The position numbers and the translations under genes were made by a program. Under the pieces are notes generated by a model. That model was not told the origin of the DNA. It was given only the letters and a program-made list of their open reading frames with translations, and did no database searches. 64,000 nt of DNA from Nonomuraea africana (GTDB lineage Bacteria > Actinomycetota > Actinomycetes > Streptosporangiales > Streptosporangiaceae): the NCBI RefSeq assembly GCF_014873535.1, contig NZ_JADBEF010000001.1, forward strand, positions 8,370,001 through 8,434,000. Direction: 5' to 3'. Every line of letters starts with the position of its first letter. The first letter of the stretch is position 1. Below are positions 16,026-34,425 of the stretch, piece after piece.

Positions 16026-16450
16026 TGGGCCCCATGGCCAGCGCCGCTCTCGGCACGACCGTCACCGGCGAGCGCGACCGGATCGACCGCCTGCTGCGCG
16101 ACGTCCCGAGCATGTCGAACAATAGCGAGCGCCTGCTGGCAGCGACGACGTGCGCGTCGCCGGCGTCCGCGTCGGCCGCGTGGAGGAGATCTCCCTGTAC
16201 GGCACGCAGGCCGAGGTCGCCCTCGGCTACCCGGCGGGGGTGGCGGGGGCCTTCACCGTCATCGACGACGACGACGGGCTGCACTTCGGGGCCTGCGCTC
16301 GCGGGAGTAGCCCTCTGGCACGCGGGTGGCGCGAGATACCCGCAGGACACGAGCGTGAAGCGGGGCCGGTTCCACACCTACTGCAGGGCTCCGGACGACA
16401 GCGAGACCCGGGGTGAGGGGCGCCCGCCACGCGCCCGCTCCGCTGCCCAG
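16026..16450 (+). pseudogene. Relic of an Mce-family gene
   Basis: Short readable blocks in different frames recall Mce proteins: GERDRIDRLLRDVPSMSNNSERLLA (frame of 16004) resembles the helical C-terminal part, and DVRVAGVRVGRVEEISLYG followed by TQAEVALGYPAG (frame of 16150) resembles the start of an MCE beta domain. Their order is inverted relative to an intact gene, consistent with fusion of two paralogues after deletion. No full-length frame exists, and the last 150 bases show no clear similarity. An intact actinobacterial locus would hold six mce genes here. Confidence 0.5.
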
Positions 16451-16501
16451 CCCGTCCATTCAGGGCCTGGAGGAACGGGCCGGGCGTTATGATCCCGCGA
16501 T

Positions 16502-17017
16502 ATGGCAGGCACAGCTGACTCCTCCAGGTCGGTGACCGTGCTGCGCGGGCTGACCGTGGCGCTGGCGGCGCTCCTGCTGCTGGTGGCGGGGTTCGCCGTC
16601 TGGCTGAGCGCGCAGCTGCGCGACGAGGAGGCGGCGGCGGCCGACCGCCGGGGGGCGCTGGCGGCGGCCTCGGCGCATGCGGTGAACCTGCTGTCGCTCA
16701 ACTACCAGGACGCGGACGCCAGCATCCAGAAGATCCTCGCCACCTCCACGGGGACGGCCTTCGCCGAGTACTCTGCGGGCGCGCCCAAACTCAAGGAGAC
16801 CACGATCGCCAACAAGGTCGTCCAGACGGGCGCCGTGCGGGCGGCGGGGGTGGTGTCGATGGGCGACGGCACCGCCAAGGTGCTGGTCGTCGCCGACTCC
16901 CACATCAACTGGGTGGGCTCGGGCACCCCCGACCAGGACCGCTACTTCCGGTGGTCCATGGACCTGGCCAAGGTCAAGGGCGTCTGGCTGGTCGCGAAAG
17001 CGGAGCAGGTGCTGTGA
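16502..17017 (+). CDS. Mce-associated membrane protein
   Basis: 171 aa. One N-terminal membrane helix (residues ~14-36, LTVALAALLLLVAGFAVWL) is followed by an Ala/Glu-rich helix and a domain with AHAVNLLSLNYQDADASIQKILATSTG and VVQTGAVRAAGVVSMGDGTAKVLVVAD, the pattern of actinobacterial Mam/Mas proteins encoded at the end of mce operons. They resemble VirB8/NTF2-like domains and are thought to stabilise Mce complexes. It overlaps the next gene by 4 nt. The frame is intact although the upstream mce genes are wrecked. Confidence 0.75.
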   Translation: MAGTADSSRSVTVLRGLTVALAALLLLVAGFAVWLSAQLRDEEAAAADRRGALAAASAHAVNLLSLNYQDADASIQKILATSTGTAFAEYSAGAPKLKETTIANKVVQTGAVRAAGVVSMGDGTAKVLVVADSHINWVGSGTPDQDRYFRWSMDLAKVKGVWLVAKAEQVL

Positions 17018-17511
17018 GGATCGCGGTGGCGGCGGTGCTGGCCGTGGCGGTGGCGTTCCTGGGTTGGACCGCCGTGCGGATGCTGGGCGAGCTCAACGAC
17101 CTGCGCGGCGGCAGGGAGTCGGGGGAGCAGGCGATGGTCGCGGCTCTGGCGATGGCGCCCGACCTGCTGTCCTACAACCACAGGACGATCGAGGAGGATC
17201 TGAGACGGGCCGAGGCCCTCACGACGGGCGAGCTGACCGAGCGCTACCGCGAGCTGCGCGCCTCGCTGGTGCCCAGGGTCACCGAGCAGCGCACCGTGCA
17301 GGAGGTCTCGGTGGCGGGGGCCGCGGTCGAGAGCGCCACGCCTGACCGGGTGGCCGTGCTGCTGTTCGTGAACATGGGGACGGTCAAGCAGGCGCCGGGC
17401 AGCGCCGAGCCGCGTCAGCAGGTGATCCAGAACCGGGTCAGGTTCGTCATGGTGAAGAATGGTTCGCGATGGCTCGTGGGCGATCTGTCCACGCTGCTCG
17501 GTAGCGCATGA
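17014..17511 (+). CDS. Second Mce-associated membrane protein
   Basis: 165 aa from GTG 17014 in a 4-nt GTGA overlap. N-terminal membrane helix (RIAVAAVLAVAVAFLGWTAV), then MVAALAMAPDLLSYNHRTIEEDLRRAEALTTG, the same LxxNYxxxxxD pattern as its neighbour, and a C-terminal sheet with VAVLLFVNMGTVKQAP and FVMVKNGSRWLVGDLSTL. This is the VirB8-like Mam architecture; the pair probably arose by duplication. An in-frame upstream GTG inside the previous gene (16951) is disfavoured. Confidence 0.75.
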   Translation: MRIAVAAVLAVAVAFLGWTAVRMLGELNDLRGGRESGEQAMVAALAMAPDLLSYNHRTIEEDLRRAEALTTGELTERYRELRASLVPRVTEQRTVQEVSVAGAAVESATPDRVAVLLFVNMGTVKQAPGSAEPRQQVIQNRVRFVMVKNGSRWLVGDLSTLLGSA

Positions 17512-17946
17512 TGTCCGGGCATGTCCCGACTTTCAATTGTTATCAAAATCCAGGTTTGGCGAAGCTCTGGATGCGGGTACCTCAGTCACAGTTCCACCGC
17601 ACGGCAGCATGGGTTCGGCCGCAGGTGTGACAGAGCGTTAGCGCCCCCGGCTCGCGGGTATCGTCTTGGGGCTGTCGGCTAGTGAGCTGTCACCTTGGGG
17701 AGAAATCCCAGCGTCCAGGCTTTGAGTTGGCCGAAAGTCCGGCTCGCAGGCTTGACGTTTCCGCTCGGACGGGCGATGCTGCGGACAACGTGGAGCATGC
17801 AGCGAGAGCGAAGTGGACAGGCGTGTGCCGTTCGGCTACACTGCCCCTTTGCGCTGCCCTTTGACGACCCGCTTCTCTTGCTCACGTTGCGAGGTTGTCT
17901 GGCGTGCGTGTAGTCAGTCCGCCGCGAGCCCTCGGAAGGACATCTG
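17512..17946 (+). promoter_or_regulatory. rpoB upstream region with promoter
   Basis: No gene is seen in this 435-bp spacer. TGGACA (17814-17819), exactly 17 bp, then TACACT (17837-17842) is a convincing primary sigma factor promoter. The following CCCCTTTGCGCTGCCCTTTG resembles a stretch that I recall being conserved upstream of rpoB in Streptomyces. The predicted start near 17849 leaves an untranslated leader of about 98 nt. TTGACG at 17752-17757 could be part of a second, weaker promoter. Confidence 0.65.
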
Positions 17947-21417
<3,471 letters not shown>

Positions 21418-21431
21418 GGGGGAGATCGCAC

Positions 21432-25310
<3,879 letters not shown>

Positions 25311-25323
25311 TCGATCGGTTGCC

Positions 25324-25372
25324 GGGAACGCCCCGCACCTTGCTCCGGCAAGGCGCGGGGCGTTCCCCTTTT
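25324..25372 (+). terminator. Rho-independent terminator after rpoC
   Basis: GGGAACGCCCCGC plus CCTTGC pair with their complements across a TCCG loop (25324-25367, one bulge), followed by CCTTTT. It starts 14 nt after the rpoC stop. Confidence 0.9.
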
Positions 25373-25442
25373 CCCGCCCACGCCTTAGAGACAAAGCCCC
25401 CGGCGTCCGTGCCGGCTTTCCGAGAGGCGTGCCCCCGGGCGT

Positions 25443-25504
25443 CCGCGTTGGTTCCGTCGTGCCGGGCCCTCTGGGGTTCCGCGTTGGTTCCGTCGTGCCG
25501 GGCC
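25443..25504. repeat. 26-bp exact direct repeat, two copies
   Basis: An identical 26-bp sequence (beginning CCGCGTTGGTTCCGTCG) occurs at 25443-25468 and 25479-25504, 36 bp apart, in the non-coding spacer after rpoC. It is followed by the block shared with the 1.7-kb spacer. Confidence 0.8.
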
Positions 25505-25528
25505 TGTACGGCAAGCTCAGCCTGCCGC

Positions 25529-25561
25529 CACCCTCGGCGCGTGGCCGGGGTCTGTCCAGGG
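25529..25561. repeat. Intergenic block shared with 1761-1793
   Basis: 33 bp that differ from 1761-1793 at two positions; 25540-25561 is identical to 1772-1793. The downstream GGGGTCCGTTACG also recurs near 1820 (GGGGTCGCGTTACG). This indicates a dispersed, degenerate repeat family in gene-free spacers of this genome. Confidence 0.7.
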
Positions 25562-25677
25562 ATACGCGTCACCGGGCGCGCGGGCTGGGGTCCGTTACGG
25601 CGCACCCACCCCCGGCCGCCGAAGGGCCGCGATCACACGCACGCCCCCAGGACACCGACGAGAGAGCGAGTCGTTGA

Positions 25678-25782
25678 GCGCCGAGCCATGCACACGGTCA
25701 GGGCGCCGAGCCGTGCACACGGTCAGGGCGTCGAGCCGTGCACACGGTCAGGGCGTCGAGCCGTGCACACGGTCAGAGTGTC
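25678..25782. repeat. 25-bp tandem repeat, about four copies
   Basis: The unit CGAGCCGTGCACACGGTCAGG plus four bases recurs with an exact 25-bp period; GAGCC begins at 25683, 25708, 25733 and 25758. Copies differ by one or two bases and a fifth trails off. Each holds the palindrome GTGCAC. The remainder of the 25373-26213 spacer has no supportable gene. Confidence 0.85.
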
Positions 25783-25963
25783 GGGCGGGGTGAGGCGTTG
25801 AGTGTCGGGTGTCGGGTGGGTGAATTCTGGCAAAGAGGATGCGGGGAAACGCGTGACGGAGAAGGGCCAGACAACTAGGGAGATGCGGGTAAGCTGGACC
25901 AGGGTCTGATAAGGCCACGGCACGAATGTACGGTCGCACCGACAGCGACCGGTCGCAGTCGTT

Positions 25964-25992
25964 TTGACGTGCTGCGCTGGGCTGGGTAGTCT
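25964..25992 (+). promoter_or_regulatory. Promoter of the str operon (rpsL)
   Basis: TTGACG (25964-25969), a 17-bp spacer and TAGTCT (25987-25992) fit the primary sigma factor consensus; a T-run precedes the -35 box. The implied start near 25999 gives an untranslated leader of about 220 nt before rpsL, in which I saw no gene. Confidence 0.6.
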
Positions 25993-26219
25993 TACCCTTC
26001 GTGCCCGTGGGTTCATGGGCCCTCATGCATGCGCTCCGACAGGCTGCGCGGCATGGTCTCTCTCCAGCGTTCGATTGCGCCGGGTGGTGGCTCGACAGAG
26101 CGCGACACGCCCGACCGCGTGGGTCGGCGCAAGAGGAAAATCAGCAGGTCATGACACCGGCAGTACCTGCGAAATGCACGACCTGACGTATTACCGGCCA
26201 AGGCACGAACGGAGTGGCA

Positions 26220-26591
26220 GTGCCCACTATTCAGCAGTTGGTCCGCAAGGGCCGGCAGGACAAGGTCACCAAGACCAAGACTCCTGCCCTCAAGGGGAGC
26301 CCGCAGCGCCGCGGCACTTGCCAGCGCGTCTACACGACGACGCCCAAGAAGCCCAACTCGGCTCTGCGCAAGGTGGCCCGTGTGCGGCTCACCAACGGCA
26401 TCGAAGTCACGGCTTACATCCCCGGTGTGGGCCACAACCTGCAGGAGCACTCCATCGTGCTCGTGCGTGGCGGTCGTGTGAAGGACCTGCCGGGTGTTCG
26501 CTACAAGATCATCCGTGGCTCCCTCGACACGCAGGGCGTCCGTAACCGCAAGCAGGCCCGCAGCCGCTACGGCACGAAGAGGGAGAAGTAA
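26220..26591 (+). CDS. rpsL: 30S ribosomal protein S12
   Basis: 123 aa from GTG 26220 (MPTIQQLVRKGRQDK), chosen because GGAG lies 5-6 nt upstream; GTG 26214 in frame would add two residues. S12 shapes the decoding centre. The streptomycin-sensitive residues are present: Lys in TTTPKKPNSALRK (K43 position) and in GGRVKDLPGVRYK (K88 position). rpsG begins 2 nt after its stop. Confidence 0.97.
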   Translation: MPTIQQLVRKGRQDKVTKTKTPALKGSPQRRGTCQRVYTTTPKKPNSALRKVARVRLTNGIEVTAYIPGVGHNLQEHSIVLVRGGRVKDLPGVRYKIIRGSLDTQGVRNRKQARSRYGTKREK

Positions 26592-26593
26592 CC

Positions 26594-27064
26594 ATGCCTC
26601 GCAAGGGTTCTCCTGGCCGTCGTCAGCTCATGTCTGACCCGGTTTACAGCTCGCCGCTGGTGACCGCTCTGATCAACAAGGTGCTCCTTGACGGCAAGCG
26701 CTCCATCGCGCAGTCGATCGTCTACGGGGCGCTCGAGGGCTGCAAGGACAAGACCGGCAACGACCCGGTCGTCACGCTGAAGCGCGCCCTCGACAACGTC
26801 AAGCCCACCCTCGAGGTCCGCAGCCGCCGTGTCGGTGGCGCGACCTACCAGGTCCCGGTCGAGGTGCGCGCCGCGCGCAGCACCACCCTGGCCCTGCGTT
26901 GGCTGGTGCAGTACTCCCGCGCCCGCCGCGAGAAGACCATGACCGAGCGCCTCATGAACGAGCTCCTCGACGCCAGCAACGGCCTCGGGGCGAGTGTCAA
27001 GAAGCGCGAGGACACCCACAAGATGGCCGAGTCCAACAAGGCCTTCGCCCACTACCGCTGGTAA
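26594..27064 (+). CDS. rpsG: 30S ribosomal protein S7
   Basis: 156 aa, normal length. S7 nucleates the 30S head and lines the E site. Signatures: PRKGSPGRRQLMSDPVYSS, LINKVLLDGKRSIAQSIVY, LKRALDNVKPTLEVRSRRVGG, YQVPVEVRAARSTTLALRWL and the C-terminal KREDTHKMAESNKAFAHYRW. Position between rpsL and fusA is standard. S7 represses the str operon in E. coli; no equivalent site is evident here. Confidence 0.97.
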   Translation: MPRKGSPGRRQLMSDPVYSSPLVTALINKVLLDGKRSIAQSIVYGALEGCKDKTGNDPVVTLKRALDNVKPTLEVRSRRVGGATYQVPVEVRAARSTTLALRWLVQYSRARREKTMTERLMNELLDASNGLGASVKKREDTHKMAESNKAFAHYRW

Positions 27065-27100
27065 CAGCGGGTTCGACGAGACGACGAGGACGCGAGAGAA

Positions 27101-29200
<2,100 letters not shown>

Positions 29201-29214
29201 GTCCTGGTCCCGCC

Positions 29215-29242
29215 GGTCCGGGGCCGTGTGCCCCGGACCTTT
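29215..29242 (+). terminator. Terminator or attenuator between fusA and tuf
   Basis: A perfect 10-bp stem, GGTCCGGGGC/GCCCCGGACC (29215-29224 with 29230-29239), with a CGTGT loop is followed by TTT. It lies 14 nt past the fusA stop, so tuf may depend on readthrough or on its own promoter in 29243-29350. Confidence 0.65.
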
Positions 29243-29369
29243 CGGGATCAGGGCGCACAAGCCCAGGTCCCTGGTGGGGTGACGACGAGTCGCCTCGCCG
29301 TTCAGGGGTTCGGGGAGACCCGGGCCCGAGTGTGAAGTAAGTCAGTCAGATTCTCTAAGGAGAGAACCA

Positions 29370-30563
<1,194 letters not shown>

Positions 30564-30578
30564 TACGACAACTGGGGC

Positions 30579-30611
30579 GGCGGTCGCTCCCCACACCGGG
30601 GATCGACCGCC
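30579..30611 (+). terminator. Stem-loop after tuf
   Basis: GGCGGTCGCTCCCC pairs with its complement (one mismatch) across ACACC, starting 16 nt after the tuf stop. A second perfect 7-bp hairpin, GGGAGCC/GGCTCCC, follows at 30623-30640. Neither has a T-run, so termination may be partial. Confidence 0.5.
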
Positions 30612-30835
30612 CAACCAGGCAAGGGAGCCTCACGGCTCCCACCACGGCTCCACGAGAAGGCCGTGATCTCGCAGTCGCTTCGGCATCGTGACCGAAGTAA
30701 CTGCCGGATCACGGAAGAAACGGCAGATCGAATACGTCTGCTACGTGGGGTCAGCGGGCGGTCTCCGCCCGTACTACAGCGGCAACAGGCCGCACGATAC
30801 TTTTTCAGACGACAGCGAAGGACACCGAGGCCACT
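30612..30835 (+). promoter_or_regulatory. Leader region of the S10 operon
   Basis: No gene seen. The region is comparatively AT-rich (GAAGTAACTG, AGAAACGGCAGATCGAATACG, ATACTTTTTCAGACGAC) compared with its surroundings, as expected for a promoter and leader, but I found no -35/-10 pair good enough to name. The L4-controlled S10 leader of E. coli is not recognisable. Confidence 0.35.
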
Positions 30836-31144
30836 ATGGCGGGACAGAAGATCCGCATCCGGCTTAAGGCCTATGACCACGAGGTCATCGATAGCTCGGC
30901 CAAGAAGATCGTCGAGACGGTGACGCGGACTGGCGCGAAGGTCGCGGGCCCGGTGCCGCTGCCGACCGAGAAGAACGTGTACTGCGTCATCCGCTCGCCG
31001 CACAAGTACAAGGACAGCCGCGAGCACTTCGAGATGCGCACGCACAAGCGGCTGATTGACATCATCGACCCGACGCCGAAGACGGTCGACTCGCTCATGC
31101 GACTCGACCTCCCCGCCGGCGTCGACATTTCGATCAAGCTCTGA
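30836..31144 (+). CDS. rpsJ: 30S ribosomal protein S10
   Basis: 102 aa, first gene of the S10 operon. Signatures: GQKIRIRLKAYDHEVIDSSAKKIVETV, GPVPLPTEKNVYCVIRSPH and EHFEMRTHKRLIDIIDP. Besides its place in the 30S head, S10 (NusE) binds NusB and the NusG KOW domain, coupling transcription and translation. ATG 30836. rplC starts 14 nt later. Confidence 0.97.
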   Translation: MAGQKIRIRLKAYDHEVIDSSAKKIVETVTRTGAKVAGPVPLPTEKNVYCVIRSPHKYKDSREHFEMRTHKRLIDIIDPTPKTVDSLMRLDLPAGVDISIKL

Positions 31145-31158
31145 GGGAACGCACTGAC

Positions 31159-31812
31159 ATGGCTAAGACGATCAAGGGCGTCCTGGGCAAGAAGCTCGGC
31201 ATGACCCAGGTCTTCGACGCGGACAACCGGATGGTTCCGGTGACCGTGGTGGAGGCCGGTCCGTGCGTGGTGACCCGGGTCCGCACCGCTGACAAGGACG
31301 GCTACACCGCCGTTCAGCTCGGCTACGGGCAGGTCGACCCCCGGAAGGTCAACAAGCCGCTCGGCGACTACCTGCGTAAGCACGACATCACCCCGCGCCG
31401 TTACTTCGCGGAGATCCGCACCGACGACGCGAGCGAGTACACCCTCGGCCAGGAGCTGCTGGCCGACACCTTCGAGGCCGGCCAGTACGTGGACGTCACT
31501 GGCAAGTCCAAGGGCAAGGGTTTCGCCGGTGTCATGAAGCGCCACGGGTTCAAGGGCCTGGGCGCGTCGCACGGTACGCAGCGCAAGCACCGGTCGCCGG
31601 GTTCCATCGGTGGCTGCGCCACCCCTGGCCGCGTATTCAAGGGTCTCCGCATGGCCGGTCGGATGGGTAACGTCCGCACCACCGTGCAGAGCCTCAAGGT
31701 TCACGCCGTGGACGCCGAGAACGGTCTCATCCTGATCAAGGGTGCGATCCCCGGCGCCAACGGCAGCCTGGTCCTCGTCCGCACCGCTGCAAAGAAGGGG
31801 GCTGCCAAGTGA
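31159..31812 (+). CDS. rplC: 50S ribosomal protein L3
   Basis: 217 aa. L3 begins 50S assembly and sends a loop toward the peptidyl-transferase centre. Signatures: KGVLGKKLGMTQVFDADNR, VTVVEAGPCVVTRVRT, SKGKGFAGVMKRHGFKG, SHGTQRKHRSPGSIGGCATPGRVFKG. ATG 31159; the stop overlaps rplD by 4 nt (GTGA), so the two are coupled. Confidence 0.97.
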   Translation: MAKTIKGVLGKKLGMTQVFDADNRMVPVTVVEAGPCVVTRVRTADKDGYTAVQLGYGQVDPRKVNKPLGDYLRKHDITPRRYFAEIRTDDASEYTLGQELLADTFEAGQYVDVTGKSKGKGFAGVMKRHGFKGLGASHGTQRKHRSPGSIGGCATPGRVFKGLRMAGRMGNVRTTVQSLKVHAVDAENGLILIKGAIPGANGSLVLVRTAAKKGAAK

Positions 31813-32456
31813 CCAGCATTGACGTCCTCGACGCCAGCGGCGCGAAGACCGGCTCCGTCGACCTGCCCGAAGACATCTTCGGCGCCAAGGTCAATGTTCC
31901 GCTGATCCACCAGGTCGTCGTGGCCCAGCTCGCCGCTCGCCGGCAGGGCACCCACAAGGCCAAGACCCGTGGTGAGGTCAGGGGCGGTGGCAAGAAGCCG
32001 TACCGCCAGAAGGGCACCGGCCGCGCCCGTCAGGGCTCGACCCGCGCTCCCCAGTTCGCCGGCGGTGGCACCGTTCACGGTCCCCTCCCGCGCGACTACT
32101 CGCAGAAGACGCCCAAGAAGATGAAGGCCGCCGCCCTGCGTGGCGCCCTGTCCGACAGGGCGACCGGCGGTCGCGTGCACGTGGTCAGCAGCCTGGTCAC
32201 CGGGGAGACCCCGAAGACCAAGGCGGCCCTCGAGGCCCTGCGCAAGATCACCGACGCCAAGACCGTCCTGGTCGTGGTCGAGGAGACCGACGAGCTCACC
32301 TGGCTGAGCCTGCGCAACGCTCCGGAGGTCCACCTGCTGGACGCCGGGCAGCTGAACACCTACGACGTGCTCGTGCACGACGACGTGGTCTTCACGCAGG
32401 AAGCGTACGACCAGGTCGTGGCGCGGCTGAGCAAGAGCGGGAAGGAAGACGCCTGA
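31809..32456 (+). CDS. rplD: 50S ribosomal protein L4
   Basis: 215 aa, GTG start inside the end of rplC. The extended loop reaching the exit tunnel is ARRQGTHKAKTRGEVRGGGKKPYRQKGTGRARQGS, where macrolide-resistance changes occur elsewhere; no unusual residue noticed. L4 regulates the S10 operon in E. coli. Overlaps rplW by 1 nt (TGATG). Confidence 0.96.
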   Translation: MTSIDVLDASGAKTGSVDLPEDIFGAKVNVPLIHQVVVAQLAARRQGTHKAKTRGEVRGGGKKPYRQKGTGRARQGSTRAPQFAGGGTVHGPLPRDYSQKTPKKMKAAALRGALSDRATGGRVHVVSSLVTGETPKTKAALEALRKITDAKTVLVVVEETDELTWLSLRNAPEVHLLDAGQLNTYDVLVHDDVVFTQEAYDQVVARLSKSGKEDA

Positions 32457-32809
32457 TGGAGAACACCGACCCGCAGGTGGTCGCCTCCGAGAAGCCCAAG
32501 GGCCGGCTGGAGAGGGTCACCGACCCGCGCGACATCATCATCAAGCCCGTTGTCTCCGAGAAGAGCTACGGCCTGATCGATGAGAACAACAAGTACACGT
32601 TCATGGTGAAGAAGACCGCGAACAAGACCCAGGTCAAGATCGCTGTTGAGCAGATCTTCGGGGTCAAGGTCACCGGCGTGAACACCATCAACCGGCAGGG
32701 CAAGCGCAAGCGCACCCGCGCCGGTTTCGGCAAGCGTCCCGACACCAAGCGCGCGATCGTGAGCTTGGCCGAGGGCGACCGGATCGACATCTTCGGTCAG
32801 ATCGGCTAG
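32456..32809 (+). CDS. rplW: 50S ribosomal protein L23
   Basis: 117 aa. L23 sits at the exit-tunnel rim and docks trigger factor and SRP. Core: IIIKPVVSEKSYGLIDENNKYTF, VKIAVEQIFGVKVTGVNTIN and GKRKRTRAGFGKRPDTKRAIVSL. The first ~22 residues (MENTDPQVVASEKPKGRLE) are an N-terminal extension relative to the roughly 95-100-aa family norm. ATG overlaps the rplD stop. Confidence 0.95.
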   Translation: MENTDPQVVASEKPKGRLERVTDPRDIIIKPVVSEKSYGLIDENNKYTFMVKKTANKTQVKIAVEQIFGVKVTGVNTINRQGKRKRTRAGFGKRPDTKRAIVSLAEGDRIDIFGQIG

Positions 32810-32825
32810 CCGACTCGTAAGTAAG

Positions 32826-32882
32826 CGCAAGCCGTACGGCTTGCGGGGGATGAGACCGCCGTGCGAAAGCGTGGCGGGCTCA
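32826..32882 (+). promoter_or_regulatory. Two hairpins in the rplW-rplB spacer
   Basis: CGCAAGCC/GGCTTGCG with a GTAC loop (32826-32845) is followed by a 14-bp stem (32851-32864 with 32869-32882) capped by a GAAA tetraloop, interrupted only by one A-G mismatch and a tandem G-T pair. The 105-nt spacer is long for this operon. Possible RNA processing or protein-binding site. Confidence 0.5.
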
Positions 32883-32914
32883 CCCATGTAACCGACGAAG
32901 GATGAACGAAAAAG

Positions 32915-33751
<837 letters not shown>

Positions 33752-33762
33752 GAGCAGCCGAA

Positions 33763-34041
33763 ATGCCACGTAGCCTTAAGAAGGGTCCCTTCGTGGACGA
33801 CCACCTTCAGAAGAAGGTCGACGTCCAGAACGAGAAGGGCACCAAGAACGTCATCAAGACGTGGTCGCGGCGTTCCATGATCGTGCCCGACATGCTCGGT
33901 CACACGATCGCCGTTCACGACGGCCGCAAGCACGTCCCGGTGTTCGTCACCGAGTCGATGATCGGTCACAAGCTCGGCGAGTTCGCTCCCACGCGGACCT
34001 TCCGTAGCCACGTCAAGGAAGACCGCCGCAGCCGGCGGTAA
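33763..34041 (+). CDS. rpsS: 30S ribosomal protein S19
   Basis: 92 aa, complete and standard: PRSLKKGPFVDDHLQKKVD, IKTWSRRSMIVPDMLGHTIAVHDGRKHVPVFVTE, MIGHKLGEFAPTRTFRSH. S19 pairs with S13 in the 30S head and contacts bridge B1a. It begins 11 nt after rplB and precedes rplV by 30 nt. Confidence 0.97.
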   Translation: MPRSLKKGPFVDDHLQKKVDVQNEKGTKNVIKTWSRRSMIVPDMLGHTIAVHDGRKHVPVFVTESMIGHKLGEFAPTRTFRSHVKEDRRSRR

Positions 34042-34071
34042 GCGCCTTCAGAAGCATCAGAGGAGTAAGCG

Positions 34072-34425
34072 ATGGAAGCCAGGGCTCAGGCGCGGTTCGT
34101 CCGTGTCACGCCCCAGAAGGCCCGCCGCGTGGTGGACCTTATTCGCGGGCTGCCCGCTTCGGAGGCGCAGGCCGTGCTGCAGTTCGCCAGCCAGGCGGCG
34201 AGCGAGCCGATTTACAAGGTGCTCTCGAGCGCGATGGCGAACGCTGAGCACAACTTCAAGCTCGACCCGCAGACGCTCGTCGTGAGCCGCGCGTGGGTCG
34301 ACGAGGGCCCGACGCTGAAGCGGTTCCGTCCGCGTGCACAGGGTCGCGCCTATCGGATCAACAAGCGGACGAGCCACATCACCGTGATCGTGGAGTCCCG
34401 CGAGCCGAAGGGAAGGACCCGATAG
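34072..34425 (+). CDS. rplV: 50S ribosomal protein L22
   Basis: 117 aa. The N-terminal segment ARAQARFVRVTPQKARRVVDLIRGLPA is diagnostic; the beta-hairpin lining the exit tunnel is GPTLKRFRPRAQGRAYRINKRTSH. Wild type at the constriction as far as visible. Its TAG overlaps the rpsC GTG by one base. Confidence 0.96.
   Translation: MEARAQARFVRVTPQKARRVVDLIRGLPASEAQAVLQFASQAASEPIYKVLSSAMANAEHNFKLDPQTLVVSRAWVDEGPTLKRFRPRAQGRAYRINKRTSHITVIVESREPKGRTR

Noticed and set aside
16004..16492. 162-codon frame with partial Mce similarity
   Set aside because: Only about 30 residues resemble an Mce protein and the rest has shadow-like Arg/Ala/Pro composition.
25678..25782. CRISPR-like array
   Set aside because: The copies are contiguous with no spacers and no cas gene is near; it is a plain tandem repeat.
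25373..26213. A gene in the long spacer before rpsL
   Set aside because: Frames here are short, run through the repeats, lack ribosome binding sites and resemble nothing known.
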